A stretch of DNA of 36,890 nucleotides. Origin: Chlamydiota bacterium (GTDB lineage Bacteria > Chlamydiota > Chlamydiia > Chlamydiales > Rhabdochlamydiaceae). The position numbers and the translations under genes are program-made. The stretch lies in assembly GCA_022614855.1 (NCBI GenBank), contig JAKEHU010000006.1, positions 84,537-121,426 of the forward strand. Reading direction: 5' to 3'. Below, one piece after another: positions 34,928 through 36,890 of this stretch. Numbering within the stretch: position 1 is the stretch's first letter; every line of letters starts with the position of its first letter. Below the pieces are notes generated by a model, which saw only the letters and a program-made list of their open reading frames with translations, made no database searches and was not told where the DNA came from.

Positions 34928-35474
34928 GTTTGTATTACTTACTCTTTTTTTTATTTTTATGATAAATCCTATAAATTCTAAAGAAGGAGCAAAACCCCGT
35001 ATTTATTATGCAGACGAGGTTACACGAAATTTTGCAAATCAAGTGGAAAAAAAATTTGAATTGTATTGCATTGGTAGCGGTGGAAGCATGCCGTATGATA
35101 TTAGAGAAATTTCTATAAAATTTATTGCTTATAGAAGAGCAACAATTGAAGAGGCAAGAGAATTAGAAGTAAAAGTTACAGAAAGTTTTATTAATGCGAT
35201 AAATTCTCACGAAAATATTAGACCATATTTAAGAGAATATCCTTTTAACAATAAGAGAGTAGAGGTTTCTATTTCTTTTTGCAAATACGATTATGTCGGT
35301 TATAAAGATGGCAGCGTCTCACATGTCTTTCAAACAAGAAATAAAATTTTTTATAATGGAGAAGATCCTTTAACTGAGCAATTATATCATCTTGAAGAAG
35401 AACCCTATGAGGAAGCACTAAAAATAGTGCAGAATGAATCTGGTCATCATTTTCGTAAATTTAATAAGTTCTAA
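34902..35474 (+). CDS. Small exported protein paired with the RHS gene
   Basis: A 190-residue protein I do not recognise. After the start it has a signal peptide (KFVLLTLFFIFMINPINS) and a mature part of about 160 residues with two cysteines (LYCIGSG and SFCKYDY) that could form a disulphide. Two ATG codons are adjacent (34902 and 34905); I choose the first because GGA lies four bases upstream. A TTG at 34893 is possible but less likely. The overlap with the RHS reading frame implies coupled translation. Position after an RHS C-terminal domain suggests an immunity protein or accessory partner, but the signal peptide means it would act outside the cytoplasm. Base composition looks more AT-rich than the RHS gene. 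Confidence 0.7.
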   Translation: MMEGKKIVKFVLLTLFFIFMINPINSKEGAKPRIYYADEVTRNFANQVEKKFELYCIGSGGSMPYDIREISIKFIAYRRATIEEARELEVKVTESFINAINSHENIRPYLREYPFNNKRVEVSISFCKYDYVGYKDGSVSHVFQTRNKIFYNGEDPLTEQLYHLEEEPYEEALKIVQNESGHHFRKFNKF

Positions 35475-35486
35475 ATAATTTTTTGC

Positions 35487-36539
35487 TTAAAGCCTGGAAG
35501 CCAACGAAAAATTTGCCTCTACTTCTTTTAGATCGGATTCTACCATGAGTTTTACCAGTTCAGGTAGGCTTGTTTTTGGATGCCATTTTAATTTCTTATG
35601 GGCTTTAGAAGCATCGCCAATTAGGACATCTACTTCTGTTGGTCTGAAGAACTCTTTTGCAACTTCTACTAAGACCTTTCCGCTATTTTTTTCTATCCCT
35701 TTTTCTTTAAGTCCTGATCCTTTCCAGATGATTTCCATATTAATTTCTTGAAACGCTAGTTCGACAAAATGTCTAACGGAGTGGTTTTTTCCGGTGGCGA
35801 GAACAAAGTCTTCTGGTTGATCTTGTTGTAAAATGAGCCACATTCCTTCGACAAAATCTTTTGCAAAGCCCCAATCTCTTTTGGAATCTAAGTTTCCTAA
35901 GACGATTTTTTCTTGAAGATCATGTTTGATTCTTGCTACGGCTTGTGTGATTTTCCTAGATACAAAACTCTCTCCTCTTCTTGGACTTTCATGGTTAAAG
36001 AGAATTCCATTGCAAGCAAAAAGGTTATAGGCTTCGCGGTAATTAATCGTAGTCCAATAGGCGTATAATTTTGCTACTCCATAAGGCGATCTTGGATAAA
36101 AGGGGGTTGTTTCTTTTTGGGGGATTTCAACGACTTTTCCAAATAATTCTGAAGTAGAGGCTTGATAGAATTTTGTTTCAGGGGAAAATTCTCTTATTGC
36201 TTCTAATAATTTTAAAACACCAATTGCATCCACTTCAGCAGTATACTCTGGTAAATCAAAAGAAGTTTTTACGTCGCTCATCGCCGCTAAGTTATAGATT
36301 TCATCAAGCTCAAGATTTTTTATGATTTGTTGCAAACTGGAAGAATCAGTTAAATCACCTTGATGGAGAAAAATTCTATCTTTGAATGCGGGATTTTCCA
36401 AAAGATGGAGAATGCGGGAATAATTTAATGAAGAAGATCGTCTGACAAGTCCATGGACGATGTATTCCTTTTCCAATAGAAATTCAGCAAGATAGGAGCC
36501 ATCCTGTCCAGTTATTCCAGTAATTAGTGCTTTTTTCAT
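35487..36539 (-). CDS. gmd: GDP-mannose 4,6-dehydratase
   Basis: A 350-residue short-chain dehydrogenase/reductase that converts GDP-mannose to GDP-4-keto-6-deoxymannose, the precursor of GDP-fucose, GDP-rhamnose and GDP-perosamine. The NADP-binding TGITGQDG (residues 7-14), the catalytic STSELFG (128-134) and YGVAK (153-157), and [15 protein letters not shown] are all typical of Gmd. I start at ATG 36539, because GGAGG lies six bases upstream; an in-frame TTG just before would include that ribosome-binding site. Length is normal. No fcl/GMER gene is visible here, so the final sugar is unknown. It follows a sugar methyltransferase-like gene with a short gap and converges on the small exported gene with a 12-base gap. 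Confidence 0.95.
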   Translation of the reverse strand: MKKALITGITGQDGSYLAEFLLEKEYIVHGLVRRSSSLNYSRILHLLENPAFKDRIFLHQGDLTDSSSLQQIIKNLELDEIYNLAAMSDVKTSFDLPEYTAEVDAIGVLKLLEAIREFSPETKFYQASTSELFGKVVEIPQKETTPFYPRSPYGVAKLYAYWTTINYREAYNLFACNGILFNHESPRRGESFVSRKITQAVARIKHDLQEKIVLGNLDSKRDWGFAKDFVEGMWLILQQDQPEDFVLATGKNHSVRHFVELAFQEINMEIIWKGSGLKEKGIEKNSGKVLVEVAKEFFRPTEVDVLIGDASKAHKKLKWHPKTSLPELVKLMVESDLKEVEANFSLASRL

Positions 36540-36544
36540 CGATT

Positions 36545-36549
36545 CCTCC
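36545..36549 (-). promoter_or_regulatory. Ribosome-binding site that fixes the gmd start
   Basis: GGAGG on the minus strand, six bases before ATG 36539. It decides against the in-frame TTG four codons upstream, which would place the site inside the coding sequence. Confidence 0.8.
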
Positions 36550-36562
36550 AAAAAAAAAATTT

Positions 36563-36890
36563 TTACCGATATATAGTGAGTTTTGGAATGGGAGAAATAA
36601 ATTTTCCGCCCGATTTGAGAAAATTGGATTCTCTCTGGATAAATTCATTCATGAAGTGGTAAGGAAAGACAAGAAAATAGTCTGGCTTCATTTTACGCGC
36701 TTCTTCTTCGGAAATAATGGAAATGCGAGTCACCGTTTCCCTTCCCCATTTCATTGGATTGCGATCAGCTACAAAAGGAAGTAGAATAGAATTAATCCCA
36801 TAATAGGACAAAATTGTATTACCTTTGGTAGAAGCTCCATAACCCAAAACTTTTTTTCCTTCTCTTTTTTGTTTTTCTAAAAACGCAACC
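36563..36890 (-). CDS. C-terminal part of a sugar C-methyltransferase-like protein (5' truncated by window edge)
   Basis: The open frame enters from the window's right edge and ends in TAA at 36563-36565, giving about 108 residues. [53 protein letters not shown] and [11 protein letters not shown] match the C-terminal domain of C-methyltransferases (PF08484 type), which methylate NDP-keto-deoxysugars after 4,6-dehydration. The full gene would also have an N-terminal zinc-binding region and a SAM domain outside the window. It lies upstream of gmd on the same strand with a 23-base gap, so the pair probably makes a branched or methylated deoxysugar nucleotide. The nucleotide carrier is not known. 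Confidence 0.85.
   Translation of the reverse strand, partial: VAFLEKQKREGKKVLGYGASTKGNTILSYYGINSILLPFVADRNPMKWGRETVTRISIISEEEARKMKPDYFLVFPYHFMNEFIQRESNFLKSGGKFISPIPKLTIYR

Noticed and set aside
1..36890. CRISPR arrays, tRNA or rRNA genes
   Set aside because: No regularly spaced direct repeats, cloverleaf-like or rRNA-like sequence was seen on either strand by reading.

Overview
The window is an AT-rich bacterial chromosome segment, most likely from a chlamydia-like (Parachlamydiales-type) obligate intracellular bacterium. The clues are uvrD next to rpoN (the order I recall for Chlamydia trachomatis), an array of host-directed effector-type proteases, and several families typical of environmental chlamydiae. 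This identification is an inference, because no rRNA or other decisive marker is present. I see no rRNA, tRNA, CRISPR array, transposase, integrase or replication origin.

Layout. (1) 1-5.4 kb holds housekeeping genes: the tail of an unknown gene, a UvrD/PcrA helicase, a heptosyltransferase-like GT9 enzyme, sigma-54 (rpoN) and a membrane protein with an HExxH motif. (2) 5.4-11.8 kb is a surface-glycan module of an O-antigen-ligase-like protein, three paralogous DXD 'Gly_transf_sug' glycosyltransferases, a methyltransferase-like protein and a GT2 protein. All but the ligase (a polytopic membrane protein) start with a signal peptide or membrane anchor. The module is bracketed by two homologous 165-bp long-palindrome elements, and two related elements lie inside it. 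(3) topA at 11.9-14.2 kb. (4) 14.2-20.9 kb is a tightly coupled operon of six tandem paralogues resembling peptidase family M91 (the NleD effector family). (5) 21.0-28.4 kb is a surface polysaccharide locus with an ABC-2 exporter (wzm/wzt type), five glycosyltransferase-type enzymes or so counting both GT4, GT2 and GT9 members, and a second Wzy/WaaL-like protein. (6) 28.6-35.5 kb holds an exported FkbM-like methyltransferase, a 1818-residue RHS/YD-repeat protein with a distinct C-terminal domain, and a small exported protein overlapping its end. (7) 35.5-36.9 kb holds GDP-mannose 4,6-dehydratase and the end of a sugar C-methyltransferase-like gene, both consistent with deoxysugar supply.

How it fits together. 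Two separate polysaccharide regions, an export ABC transporter and deoxysugar enzymes imply a substantial cell-surface glycan. The six M91-like proteases and the RHS protein look like factors aimed at other cells. The strongest candidates for something undescribed are the six-gene M91-like array, the palindromic element family that brackets a module and supplies start-proximal and stop sequences to its genes, and the set of apparently exported glycosyltransferases and methyltransferases.

No gene-free gap exceeds 300 bases. The largest are 11666-11895 (an element plus the topA leader), 28376-28592 (a divergent promoter region), 5366-5543 (an element) and 10625-10789 (an element).
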